The translations under genes were made by a program, and so were the position numbers. DNA of 64,000 nucleotides from Haliclona indistincta. Taxonomy: Eukaryota; Porifera; Demospongiae; Haplosclerida; Chalinidae. The notes below the pieces were generated by a model. The model did not search any database. It was given only the letters and a program-made list of their open reading frames with translations, and was not told the DNA's origin. The stretch is from positions 7,249,754 through 7,313,753 of the forward strand of contig OZ024792.1 in assembly GCA_964017065.1 (NCBI GenBank), given 5' to 3'. Positions 10,303 to 23,000 of this stretch are shown here, piece by piece. Position 1 is the stretch's first letter, and every line of letters starts with the position of its first letter.

Positions 10303-13300
10303 ATGGCGGCACGGTCTACATCCACGGTACAACTGTTCCCTTGCAGCGAGAGAGTTCAAATACCTTCCCCGGGCGTCTCTTCAGCTAGAACAAAATCACT
10401 CACAACAAATGAATGGTCATCAGGCTCTTTATTTAGCTGCAATTACCCTCCATTCACTTCTCCGGCAAGAAAGAGACACCACAATCGTTTTCGCTCTCGA
10501 TCAGAAGGTGCTCGTCGCACCGATCGACAGATATCCGAGTTGGGTAGTCAGTTAAGCTTCCGAAAAGATGTTGTACTGTCGAAGTGTCCTGAAGCCATCA
10601 CTTATCAAGAAGCCAAGCAGCACATCAGGCAGCTTTGTCGTGCTGAATTGCTCCCTCAAGCGAGAAAGAAGCACGGCGTGAGGTTTGACGTGGTGGATGT
10701 TGGACGACACGACGTGAGGGGAACACTGAAAATGCACAAACCATGCCTGCCTCAATTGCATACTCCTCATCACGCCAAGCATCCTCTTCCCCCAATAAGA
10801 ACAATATCACCTTATCCACAAAGCCTAATGGCTGAATCAGACATGTACAGCACTGGGTCAGCCCGAGACTGGATCCGCAGAATGTGGGAGAAGGCCGTGT
10901 TGTTCGGAGTGAGTCAATCGACTGCACGTGGGTTTGTGTCAAACGCTAAAGGATCTGACAAACAGCGACTTACTGACACTCTCAATCAGTTGGAAGAAAA
11001 TGGACTAGATGAATATGATACAGCTGGTACTGATGATGAAGGTGATCAGCAAACAGACGAACAAGAACCTGTTCCAGTAGCACCAAGCTTTCTGCTTGAG
11101 TTGCATCTAGGAGCAAAAATTGTCCATCAGCAAGAGAAAAGAAAAGAGGAGACAGTTGTACTAAGCAACAATGCCCGATTTGAGAAAGTTCTGCAGCCAT
11201 CTTACCCACAAGTACCACATGACTGGCTGAGCAAGAGTAGAAGCGGCGAAGACGGGAAAGAAGACAAGGTTGTTCGTGGACTTCATAGATGGGTTGCATT
11301 ACCAAAGAGGGCACAGGTATGATGAGTTGACTAGTTCACAGCTGACCTACTGTTTGTATCTACAGACTCCTCTGGATATGCAGTGGGTCATACGTGAACC
11401 AGTGGATGACACTTTTGAGAAAATTCAAGAACAGACCTCACTTGAACAAGTGGAGAAGACAAAGAGTGAAGAGCTTTTAGACATTGGTAATATTTAAGTG
11501 TGAGTAGTTTATAGCATCCAGCTCCTCTTTCATTGCAGCCAGTGATCTGCTGAACAAATGGCATGTTCGGGTGCAACCCCAGGAAGTGAGTGAAGAGTTT
11601 GTGATTGAGAATCTTCCACGGATATCTGGAAATGTTCAAATGCGTGCGCTTGGAGCAACATCAGCATTACTTAGATCCTTTCTCAAAGAAATTCGAAAAA
11701 AGAGTGAAGAGCTAGCCAGCTATGGGTCTAAGGCAGCTCCGCCATCTCTCAACTCAATGGTCTCGGACAAGATTATGAAAGGTCTTAGTCAAGCAGTGCG
11801 GTGTGATATCGAGAGGGTGATAGTTGTGAGTGGTGTGATACTCCTTGCACTGGAGAGGGATAAAGAGAAGGTTAGTGTTCTTGTTACTGCTGCTACTGGT
11901 TATAATATGTTTAGAGTCTTGAAGCACTCAGAGCTGTTGTTGAAGATGGTAGCACAGCAGAGCAATGGGCAGCAGTGCAATGCCTGGCTATAGATGGTGA
12001 GGCAACTCCACTAGTCTTGGGAGGCCTGCTGTCTTTGAAGCTAACACTCAATAACCCACAAAAACTGCGCAGGTCATCACAGCTGCTCGTGCGACTGAGC
12101 AAGATCACAGTAAGAAGCATAATGAGCACTTCACTTCAAGATCAATAACTATGATTATGTTACAGTCTATGGTGCAAGCTATGGTGACAGAGCAGCTCAA
12201 TGGTATCACCTGGCAGGAGAGACGAAACGCTTGCCTTCTTCTTGCTAAGCTCCATGGAGGAATTAACAAGGTACAATACTAGAGACGACAATGAGAATGA
12301 GTGAGACTGTTACTTGCAGGATGTCTGTGGTCGTCTTGTGACTATAGTATGGAACGACTGGAGTCCTGAAGTGAAGACGGCTGCTGCTCAAGCACTAGGT
12401 CAAACAGGACATGGCAAGGTAAGATTGCTTCCTCCAGCTCCACTTCATAATAATTGCTATGTTCCTCTGTTTCTTTAGATGGTGCATGATGAGATCGAGA
12501 GAAAGATAAAACACACAGATAGTAATACCAAACTGGATGCTCTCAAACAGGTATTATCGTATGTATTAATTTTTTGATCATTTTTGACTTTGTTGTTTCA
12601 GTTGCGTTCTTTACGTCTCATGACCAGTCATGTCAAACCCGTCTTTCTTCAGTGCTTCAATGATGAGCACACATCTGTGAAACTAGAAGCTATACATGTG
12701 GGTAGTAGTGGATATTATGAGCCTTGTGGTCAGTTGTGTGCACTGCACAGGTTGCTGAAGAACTGAAACTGGTGGACACACAAATAGTGCAAGCACTTCA
12801 AGGACTACTCCATGATCCATTCTGGAAGGTCAAGGCTCATGCAATCAGAGGTAAACACACAAAATCACTACTCTCATCAATCTATTGATACTTATAGCTC
12901 TTGGTGCCATCGGTTTGCTGACGGAGGATCTACTAAAGGACCTGCTGTGGATTGTACGGTTTGAGCGGATGGCAGCTCTGAGAGCCGAGGGTTGTCTAGC
13001 TCTAGCTACACTTGGTGTCAAGAATTCAGCTGTAGAGGAGACCCTGAGAGAACTGTTAGCCGTGGATGATGACCCTCTTGTCCTCAGGTACACTAACACT
13101 GTCGTGTAGCTAGATTCATGTTGCTTTGATCACAGTGAAGCACGGAAGGCACTAGTATCACTCGGCTACGGGAGTGATGTGCCTGATCCTATGGCAGAGG
13201 CTGTGTGCTCTGAAGTAAGACGACTTGGCAGTCAAGACGCCATCACAGAACAGGTAGTAAACCGACAGCACATGGAGATAGTGGACTATGTCCTGCAAAG

Positions 13301-13570
13301 ACCGGCAAACCCACTCAGCACTAGGGACTACCTCACTGATAATATTCGGTAATACCAAACCACTGTATGTGGTGTGCACTTGATGAGTGTTCTCATCACA
13401 GGCAGAAGGTGTTCAACTTGGACTACAGCAAGCTGGACAAAGCTGTTGAGACCATCGACAGTGAAATGAGACAATGGACACCAGACAAGACCTCCATTGA
13501 CAAGTACATGAACATTACTCGAAAGAGCAGACATATCAAGTCTCGAGAACACAGCACTAGTTCACAGTAA
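10303..13570 (+). CDS. HEAT-repeat protein, HEATR4-like
   Basis: Twelve exons (10303-11316, 11366-11486, 11539-11870, 11915-12109, 12166-12270, 12320-12418, 12479-12550, 12602-12697, 12751-12850, 12898-13087, 13136-13348, 13402-13570) join in phase to 901 residues. The start ATG lies in a good context (atcATGG). The first 350 residues are basic and poorly structured. From about residue 400 the protein is a series of paired helices with the HEAT pattern (AVQCLAIDGE, AAAQALGQTG, KVKAHAIRALGAIG, EARKALVSLGYG). Domain order and length fit vertebrate HEATR4, a poorly known protein with testis-biased expression; other HEAT proteins cannot be excluded. The shared promoter with a CCDC34-like gene suggests a ciliary or flagellar role. 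Confidence 0.7.
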
Positions 13571-13782
13571 TTCACGTCATGATTGAATCACATTCACAGA
13601 TTATTTATTTTTATCAGAATTTCTGCGATGTAAAAAAATTGCTAATACTGAAACATTGCATTAATAGTATACAAAAAGTAGGTAATTTCTAAGACAAGGA
13701 CACACAAATATGCACACACACCGCATAATGGTGATGATGTATGATTCTAAGGAAGGAGAGTTGAGGAGTGTCTAAAGCTAGG

Positions 13783-14333
13783 CTAGTCTGAGTCCTCTTC
13801 GTCTCCATAATCATCACCAGTAGCTGCAGAAAAAAATATGTTAAAAGAAGGTGTGACATTAGCTTACCGCTATGTGGCGCGAGCAATCGACCCACTTCAG
13901 GGTTTCTTTTCGACAAATCGTACGGCGTTTGATTCTCATTGTTCTTCAAAGTTGTGTTTGCTCCTTTTTCGAGCAACAATTCTACAATATCAGGATGTCC
14001 TTTCCACGCCGCACTGTGTAACGGAGTGTCTCCAATCTTGTTCTGTGAGTGTATAGTCGAGCATAGTCCAACCAACACACAAGGATATAATACCACCAAC
14101 CTGACCATTGAGCTCAACATTGTATACAGACAACAACTTCTTCACACAATCTGAGCAGACAAAGAAAGATATTAACAACACCAGTACTACCACAATATTC
14201 TCACCTATATGACCGGCACTGGCGGCCCAATGTAGCGGAGTAGATCCCGACTTATCCAGCCCATTCACAGACACTCTGTTTGAGAGGCATTCCTCGAGAA
14301 ACGGCAAATTACCTGCTCACAGAGAACAGATGC

Positions 14334-14406
<73 letters not shown>

Positions 14407-15677
14407 CATGGTTAACACTGTGCAATTTCATATACCTCTTTTGGCTGCTTCGTGGAGTGGATTTTCAATAGCTTCTGTGTTTGCTTCGACTGTTTATGGA
14501 TGATATGATAGTCATGAACATTATGGTGCAGTGTTACTGACTGTAGTTTGCTGGAATCAGACCAGACTTTGAACCGACTTTAGCTTTCCACCAGCCGTCG
14601 TCACTCTACAGCACACACACACACACACACAAGTATCACACATGCACACACATACACACCCACACGCGTGCACAAACACACAGTGAGTGTGTGCATCACA
14701 CAATATCATGTGACAATAAACTACAGTGTACTAACTATAGCCAGGTATACAAAACGTACCCACACACACCTTTTCTAAAACATACAGAGTATCTCCTTCA
14801 TTGAAGCTCAACTCATCCGACTAAAATGTGAAATGAACAAAGGAGAAATAGAAATAGCAAAATACTCACGTGTTGTGCTTGATAAGCGTATATTGCCTTC
14901 ACTACTTGCACTTGGCCTAGAACAAACAACAGCGAAGATGAAAAACAGTCAAGCATTTGACAAATCAACATAACACCAGAAGCCAGCTACAATAAACACC
15001 AACCACTAAGAAAAACAGACCAAGGGTGGTATTACCCATACCACATGGATGTTTATAACTCATGGAGGTCTGTTCCAATAATTGCACGTGCATGTATTCA
15101 TACTGGTATCCAGAATTGCAGACAAACACGACTCAACATTACAAGTACACTGGAAGTGCATATTCCAAGACATGCACACGCAACTTTCAACACTTCACGA
15201 AGTCTAAATTTCCTTATTTGCAGTGTACCACACACATGCTCAATTCCTTACATAATCAGGTAATGTTTACACGATACTAGTAGGCGTATAAGGGTCTGAA
15301 CTCACAAAAGGAAATAGTATTATTGTTTAATCAAGCAGAGAAGCTGCTATTGACTAATTTACACACCAAATGTATCGGTCAGGTCAACAGGTAATTGTTA
15401 CTGACCAATACAAACAAGTAAAACTAACTGAGACGGACACACTTAACGTCAGTACATTTTCAGTGTGTCTCTGGTACAACAGACAGAGAGAAGGAAATAG
15501 AAACACACAACATCATTTATGATAGAATTTGTAGTGATGGAGCTGATCAATAGCCTCAATACCTTGCGAGATGACATTGGTTTGGTAGTCGATATACATA
15601 CAGTGGTGATGGTTGTCATTGATACACTTACCTGGCTTTGGCTTGGGGACAGGCTTGGGTGGGGGTTTACGAGACAT
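13783..15677 (-). CDS. OSTF1: Osteoclast-stimulating factor 1 homologue (SH3 + ankyrin)
   Basis: Nine exons (15677-15632, 14916-14870, 14820-14770, 14605-14542, 14489-14436, 14312-14205, 14150-14101, 14042-13868, 13823-13783) join in phase to 211 residues, against about 214 in human OSTF1. The order is a proline/lysine N-terminus ([15 protein letters not shown]), an SH3 domain (ALYDY-type YAYQAQ, then DDGWWKAK and GLIPANY), ankyrin repeats ([26 protein letters not shown]) and an acidic tail [10 protein letters not shown]. This is a soluble adaptor that binds SH3 ligands such as Src-family partners. Intron 5 holds a long GA microsatellite. The call is secure. Confidence 0.95.
14338..14404. repeat. 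(GA)n microsatellite
   Basis: An uninterrupted GA tract of about 66 bp inside an OSTF1 intron. Confidence 0.95.
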
Positions 15678-17021
15678 GGCGAGAGTGACGGAGAGAGGCC
15701 TGCTGCTATAGTGCGTGGATAAAGGTGAGTAATGACCCAACACAAAACAGAACGGAGATGATCGTGGTGAACACGTATTTTGATCTACTTTATATAGCTA
15801 CCTCACCTATAAAATGGCTGTAACAGAGCTACAATACAAGAGGCTCTCGGCTTGCTTACAATATCTGCGCACGTGATGCGTAACCACGCCTAGAATGACA
15901 CGCCCGCCATTCATTTCACGTGATCACGTCTAGTTCGGTCACGCCCCATTTTAAAATCGCCAGACCCAAGTCCCAAGGTCACTGGTTGAAGTCGCTGCTC
16001 GTTCTTCCGCGCAGCATCCATTGAGAGGGAGTCTTTAGCAAGACTAAAAGTTGAGGGTGAGCTACACTGTACGTACATCTTAACTGCTAAAGACGCCATT
16101 TTATTGTCATGCATGTCTTTATTCCGTATCAGGGTTCATGGGTTGTATTATAGGGTTGTAGGCTGTAGTGTGTGAACAAGCTAATCTGTACAGATGTATA
16201 TAATAAATAGATCAGAAATCATCTAGTGCTATGAACCTTCATATTGGGCTTCTGATTCTGTTTGTTATTCTGATAATTTTTGTTATCTGTTTTATTTAGC
16301 AGTAGTTGAAGAATATTTACAATTGGTCTAATCGATTTATCCACACGATGCTCCATTGTCTATGTAGCCGCCTCAGGCTCCCACTATTAGCCTTCACTCA
16401 GCACTAACCACATCAATGCAACTGATTAAAGTCTGTGATACTACGACAGTCGTTAGTACTGGTAGTATAGTAGAAGATTCATGTCTAAATAAAATCCATG
16501 AATCCTCATTGGTTTAAGTATCGGAAACAATACTTGTTATAGCTTAGCAGCTGGTGGTAGGATTTCTCTTGTGACGTATGCATTCTGGTTTGTTATCATT
16601 GCATTCTATTGCTCAGCTTAACAATGTTAATTTGTGTTCGTCTTTTCGTATGCCAGCAATAACCACTGTTATTTACTCATTTGAGATGAGGTCAGCGTGT
16701 GATAAAAAGGGTCAAATTGTTGTTTTTGTTAACCAATAGAAAGTGATGTTGCAGTTGTGTGTCTAAAGTGATAAAACAACATTGTGTATTGGACTGCTTC
16801 CCTGTCCCCTCTTAGCTAAGAGGGGACAGGGAAGCAGTCCATAGCGAGTCCATATGGTACATTCTCTGAACATGAGTCAGTATTATGCTGAACATGTGCT
16901 GGGAACCCCCTATTGCTGTGGTTGGGGGTTGGGGGCTAGTACCTTTTCTTTATGATGTAATGGTGCAGTTGATACAGCAGTGACTGTTTACTGCATTTAC
17001 TGCTTGGTTGTGTACTCACAG
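15678..17021. other. Divergent intergenic region between OSTF1 and the LRRK gene
   Basis: The region contains the presumed promoters of OSTF1 (minus) and the ROCO kinase (plus). A CpG-richer patch with repeated CACGTGA/TCACG motifs lies at about 15860-15960. A perfect palindrome lies at 16791-16840. The LRRK first coding exon follows an acceptor at 17020-17021, so a non-coding 5' exon must lie in this stretch; I cannot place it. Confidence 0.5.
16791..16840. repeat. Perfect 50-bp palindrome without spacer
   Basis: The left half starts GGACTGCTTCCCTGTCC and ends CTCTTAG; the right half is its exact reverse complement. It is 182 bp upstream of the LRRK start codon. Confidence 0.95.
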
Positions 17022-20000
17022 ATGGCTGGTTCAGGAGGCAACAATGATGATGGTCAGTCAACCTGTCTTCTCTTACTCACTCAGTCACTTCTTTTTCTTT
17101 TCTCTCTTCAGAGGTAGCCAAGCTGCTCTACAGTTATTGCAGCAATGGAGAACATCGCGGTCTTGCTTCTCTCCTTGATAAAGAGCCCTATGCTCTTCGT
17201 CTTCTTGACATGACCAACAATCCTGAACCGCCTAAAGCTGTGGTCGAAAAAACCATCTACACTGCCTGCCTCAAAGGTCACGCTCATGTTGTCAAGGAAC
17301 TGTTACGAGCAAAGGTCAACCCTAATGCCAGTTGCAGTCTCGGGACGCCGATTTATGGTGCAGCTAAGTCCGGGAATCTCGCCATTGTGAAGTTGCTGAT
17401 AGAGTACGGTGCTCATTATAAGAGAGTCCGTAGTGGATTCAGTCCTCTCTTTGTGTCATGTATAGAAGGTCGTATTCACATTCTTCGCTACTTGGTCAAC
17501 ATTGGAGCTGATCTCTTCGCTTTCACTAATCCTCCACTGATCTTCACAGCTTGCATGCAGGGTCACCTGGACATTGTTCAGTACCTCATGGAGGAGATGG
17601 AGTTTAATATTCACCGCACAATCAGTGGAGAAGATGCTGTCAGAGTTGATGGCAAGGATTCTCTGCTGTTCGTCGCTTGCAACAGAAGAAGGATTGATGT
17701 TGCTGAGTTCCTTGTTCAAAAAGGTGCCATTCTGACGCACACAATCGTCAGCAAGTTTCCCGGAGTTGTCAAGATTCTTCTCGATCATCGCATTCGTGTC
17801 GGCAAGAGACCGAGCAAGCCTGGAATGCCTCCACCCTCTATGACCGTTCGCTGGAAGGAATTGGGGCTAGCTGAAGTGCCGTGGACATTCTTGTCTGGTG
17901 TCTCCACCAAAATCACCAAGCTCGAGCTGCGCAGTAATCGGCTGAACTGCCTACCTGAGGAGATATTCAAGATGCCTTGTCTAAAGTCACTGGACGTGTC
18001 ACAGAACAACCTCCCAGAGCTGAGCCAGGAAGACGTAACCTGGGAGTGTCACAGGTATGAGAGAGAAGGTGAAAGTGGGTTGATGTTTGTATTCTCTTTA
18101 GTATTGAAAGTCAACAAGTGTCTTCATTACATTGTACATGAGCACAATACATGATTGTAGTCCCCCCTTGGTATTCAGTGCCTCTCCTCCTGTAGTCTGC
18201 AAGACTTGGATGCCTCTCGCAACCAACTAGCGTTTCTTCCTAGCAGCATGTTTCAGGTGTCAGAGCTGATCTACATCAACTTGTCGTACAACCTCCTCCG
18301 ATGTCTGCCGGGAGATATCGATGATGCCTGTCCTGATGCTATTTGGACTTGTGAAAAGCTCAAGAGGCTTGACTTGTCTCACAATCGTATTCGCAGCCTT
18401 CCTGAGCATTTTGACAACCTCCGAAGATTGAATACACTCAACATTGCCTATAACTACCTGCAAGAGCTCCCAGTATCATTGAGCTGGGGATGTATCAATT
18501 TGGTGAGTTTGTGACAGAGCTTGAGAGTTGGAAGATTTATTTATGTACCACAGATTCATATGGATGCCTCTCACAACTCGCTCCAAGGGTTACCGATTGG
18601 AGCTTCCACCTACTGGATGCATAGTCTAGAAAGGCTCTATTTGTCGCACAATGAGCTGACAGAGATCTCTCGTGACATCACTGAGCTCTCTCATCTCAAC
18701 ACACTTGACCTCTCATACAATCGAATTGAGTACCTCCCTCTGTCGTCCTGGTGGGCTAACGCTCGCATGAACAAGCTCAGCCTCGCTCACAACCAACTGA
18801 TGAGGTTAACCCATGAGACTGAGGAAGAACAGACTTACACTCGTGCTGGATCGGATGCCAAGGCAGCTAAAAATACTGAGAGACCGCGCCGTGGAATTGT
18901 GAACACGTAAGTCAGTGGTTAACTTAAAAGTGCAGAGCAATCAAACGTACCGATCGAATTTGTTCGGATTTAAGAGATAACGAGCATTGTTAATGATATT
19001 CATTAAATTACATATTTTACAGCAAAAGTAATTTTGTGCCAAAAGTTCAAAATGTGTGTCTGGATTAGCGTGAATCACTATAACGTGTTACGATAGCACT
19101 TAGTTTATAAAGGTTATGTAATTAACGTGGTCCATTAGCTCAGTCGGTAGAGCGTCGTGCTGATAACGCGAAGGTCGTGAGTTCAAGACTCACATGGACC
19201 ATTTTTTTCAAGTTTTGAAAATTTTTTACCCTAACGAGCTACAAAATTTTTAATATTTGTGCCAATTTTTGTTTTCTGCTGATAACCAGTAACGTGGCTT
19301 TAAAAATAATTTAGTGTCTCAATAAAACTTCTGAATAATTAGCTTTCTCATGAATAAAAGTATCTGATATCTTGTAAACAAAACTAATGAATATTGATTT
19401 CGTCGTACACTATTATGTAACTTGCTCTGTCTCTCTCCCAAAACCTAGCTGTACCAAACTAATAACTGAAGGTCATGGGCCTGCATGGATCATAAATCCA
19501 ACTTCATTTATAATTTTTTTCTACTTACCAGATTCATAAGGGGTCGTAATAACAAGGATGCAGCGACACAGCGAAGAACTGCGCAAGAGGCACCCGACGA
19601 TGAACCCAGAGAGCTCCCTGTAGAGAAATGGAGCACCACTCTACAGTCGCTTCTGCTACAGAACAACAACATACACTTCCTGCCCAATTATCTAGGAGGA
19701 CTCACTGTGCTAGCTAGGCTAGACATCAGCAAGTATGTCATGCATATTTTTGCGATTTATATTCACTGTCTTCCAGCAACACTTCGATTCATTGCCTTCC
19801 GCTGAGTTTTGGACGACTCAAGAACTGTTGGGAGTTGATTATGAATGGATTGGATATCACCAATGTGCCTCGGCATCTTCTCCCTGGTCAGTCACTTTGG
19901 TACTCTTGTCTTACTTACTCTTCTTCCTTGCTTCATCAGGAATGAGTAGAGGAGCATCTACGAAGCAGCTGGTAGCTTACCTGAAGGCGCAGCTCAAGAA

Positions 20001-23000
20001 CTCTAAGCCCTATACCAGAATGAAGCTGATGGCAGTCGGACTACAGGTAAGCAAATCTGCTCAAATCCCTCTCTTACTATATCTTTCTCTCTTTCAAATC
20101 TAGGGTCGTGGTAAGACTACTCTGCTGTCAGTATTGCGCAATCCTAATGGTGCACTACCCGAGAATGTCTCCACTGTGGGAATCAATGTGTCAGAGTGGG
20201 TCGTTCATCCTCCTAAAGCAAAGAATCTTCCTCCCAGAGTAAGTACAAATAGGCAGTTATGTGATGTTGTTATGTCACAAGGTAACAAGCTCTCTTGTGT
20301 GTTGCTAAGATTATAGTTTTACTGATTTGAATCTCTGTTGGTCACTCTTCCAGCATCAACTTGATGTAGTCTTCAGCACATGGGATCTGGCTGGTCAGGA
20401 AGTGTACTATGCTACTCATCAATGCTTTCTCTCTCGCAACACACTATACCTGGTAGTGTGGAACATGGAGGAGGGAGAGAAAGGAATCAACTTCCTTCGT
20501 CCATGGCTGTTGAACGTTCAGGTGAGTCTGTGCAACTTAAGTTGTTATCATGTCATTGTGTACTTGTCTTTTCCAGGCTAGAGCACCATATTCTCCTGTT
20601 CTCATTGTTGGCACTCATCTTGATCGGCTCAACCCTCAGAAAATGTCCGAACTCAAGCAAACCTACAAGCAGAGGATCTTAAAGCTCTACGATAAGGACG
20701 GTTACCCTCGAATATCAGAGTAAGAAGCAACCAGTTCAGATTTTTATCACTTCTCTCCTCCTCTCCAGCATTCGCATGGTGTCATGTGTAACAAGAGAAG
20801 GAATAAAGGAACTCCAGGAAAAAATCCACTACGCAGCTGTGGAAGCCAAAGACCCTGATACAAGAGAGTTTGTCATCGGCATGCAGGTAAGGCAACCCCA
20901 CTTACTTCACAAGCATGCAAGTGTGTCTTGTCTCTAGGTACCGGCTAGCTACATTGAGCTTCAGCGGTTGATCCAGGAAGAAGTGAAGCACTGTACTGAA
21001 AATGATACTCCACCTGTCCTCAACCAAAAGGAGTTTACCGCCATTGCTGAGAAGACTGGGGACATCTCTGACCCTGAGGAACTGTCACTTGGTGAGTATA
21101 TCCCATCACCTGCTCATTTTTGTAACTCATGGTCTTGTCTTTTCTACAGCTGCTCAGTTTCTTCATGACAACGGTGTTGTTCTCCACTACAATGATCATT
21201 TGAAGGGACTCAACAACCTCTACTTCATCAACCCAGTCTGGCTGGCGGACATGTTGGCTCACATCATCACTGTCAAAGAGAAGCAGTCCTTTATTCAAAA
21301 CGGCATACTCAGAGAAGAGCATGTGAAGATAATTTTCCACGGCAACAAGAATTTTCCTGAACAGTTTCTCTCGCAATACATGCAGCTGCTGGAAAGATTT
21401 GAAATTGCTCTTTCGCTTGGTGAAGGAAGTTTGCTAGTTCCTTCTATGCTGCCGGTTGAAAGACCCGCTCTTCCATTTGCTTTGCCGATACACCGCCCAA
21501 GAGTTGGTTCGGCTACTGTTGAAAAGATGATACCAAAGAGGAACATTATTGCTCTTGCCCACTCCCCACCTTCAGTAGAAGAGGACGAAGAGGAGCAGGA
21601 ATTGAATGGAGAGCCGCCTATCACTAAGATGGTAGAAGGTCGCGAAGTGGTAGCTATTCCGGTCACTCGTGTCATGCGCCGCTACAAGCTGGCATACATC
21701 CCCAGTGGGTTCTGGAGCCGGCTCATCTCAAGGCTGATGATAAATCTGAAAAGATCTGGACTACTGACCGGCAAACATCAGCGAGGAGGTCAAGACCTCT
21801 CCATGATCTACTGGAGGAGAGGAATCTTAGTAGTCCACTCACAGGGAAAGTTTCTAGTCGAATCTATTCAGTGTGCGCCAACTGGTAAGTCGATGGACCT
21901 ACTTCTCTTTCTTTATAAGAATTTTTTTTCTCTACAGAGATCACTTTAGGAGGTGCTGGGCTTGAAGCCTCTGCTAAATTTGTTGGCGATGTCCTGGACA
22001 GATCTGTGCAACAAGGAGTGGATATCACAGTTTGGTCCAGCAATGAAGACTTCTCTGCCATGGGTTACGTTGTTGATCAGATCGACTCTCTCATTGACGA
22101 GTGGTTTCCAGGTAAGAGTTAAGCTTGATACATTTTACATTTCTTTTTGTCACAGGTCTCAATGACCTCGATGTTGAGGGAGATTGGTTGGTTCAGCGTC
22201 AAGCATTATGGGTGCCTCCCATGGAGTTGCGAGAGTCTCTAGACCCTAGTGTTTCTCGTTCTAGCTCTGACTGGAGCTACTCTCATTCCGACGGCCAACA
22301 GCAACATGTCTATACCTTCAGACTGGAGGAGTGTGCTCTTGTGGGCTTGCTCAATAGCTCAATACTATGCTCTGACTACAATATATACGTTCCTCTGTCC
22401 CACCTTGTTCCCGACCTTCTGCTCACTGATCTTCCTCCTCACCTCATGGTAGACCAGAGCCAGCTGCAGTTCAACCCCAAGGATGCTGCTTCCCGCCTTG
22501 GAAGAGGTGGAGCAGGTGAGGAATTATACTCGACGCAAGATTGTGTTGTTGACCTTCCCTCAGGTGCTGTTTACCGTGGTAAGTACAAGAATGAGTCCAT
22601 CGCAGTGAAGGAGTTCCTTACGCAGTCGCAAGCTGAGACGATGTACGATGGCGATGAAGCGCCTGCTGCCTATGACCCTCACGATGATACCATCACTTCT
22701 GGTGAAGCTCTCTTTCTGTTCCGCGACCTCCGACAGGAAGTGACCGTACTGGCACAGCTCTCTCATCCCAACATCATGTCTCTACTAGGTGTTTCTCTAC
22801 GACCAATGTGCCTAGTCATGGAGCTCGCTCCCATGGGCAGTCTCTTTAGTATTCTTGACCACAAGTTGGAGGCTATTAAGACCGCCCATGCTGACCTGCC
22901 GAGCTCTAATCTGAGGATGCCTGGCGGTGTTCTGGGTCACGAGATATCGGCACGAATAGCTCTACAGGTAAACACTGCTTTCACACAAGATTGTGACCAT

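Noticed and set aside
14280..14471. Open frame encoding an Arg-Glu repeat protein
   Set aside because: It is the translation of a GA microsatellite in an OSTF1 intron, on the opposite strand to the gene.
15911..16114. Minus-strand 67-codon frame upstream of the LRRK gene
   Set aside because: No splice signals, no family resemblance and biased composition; probably chance.
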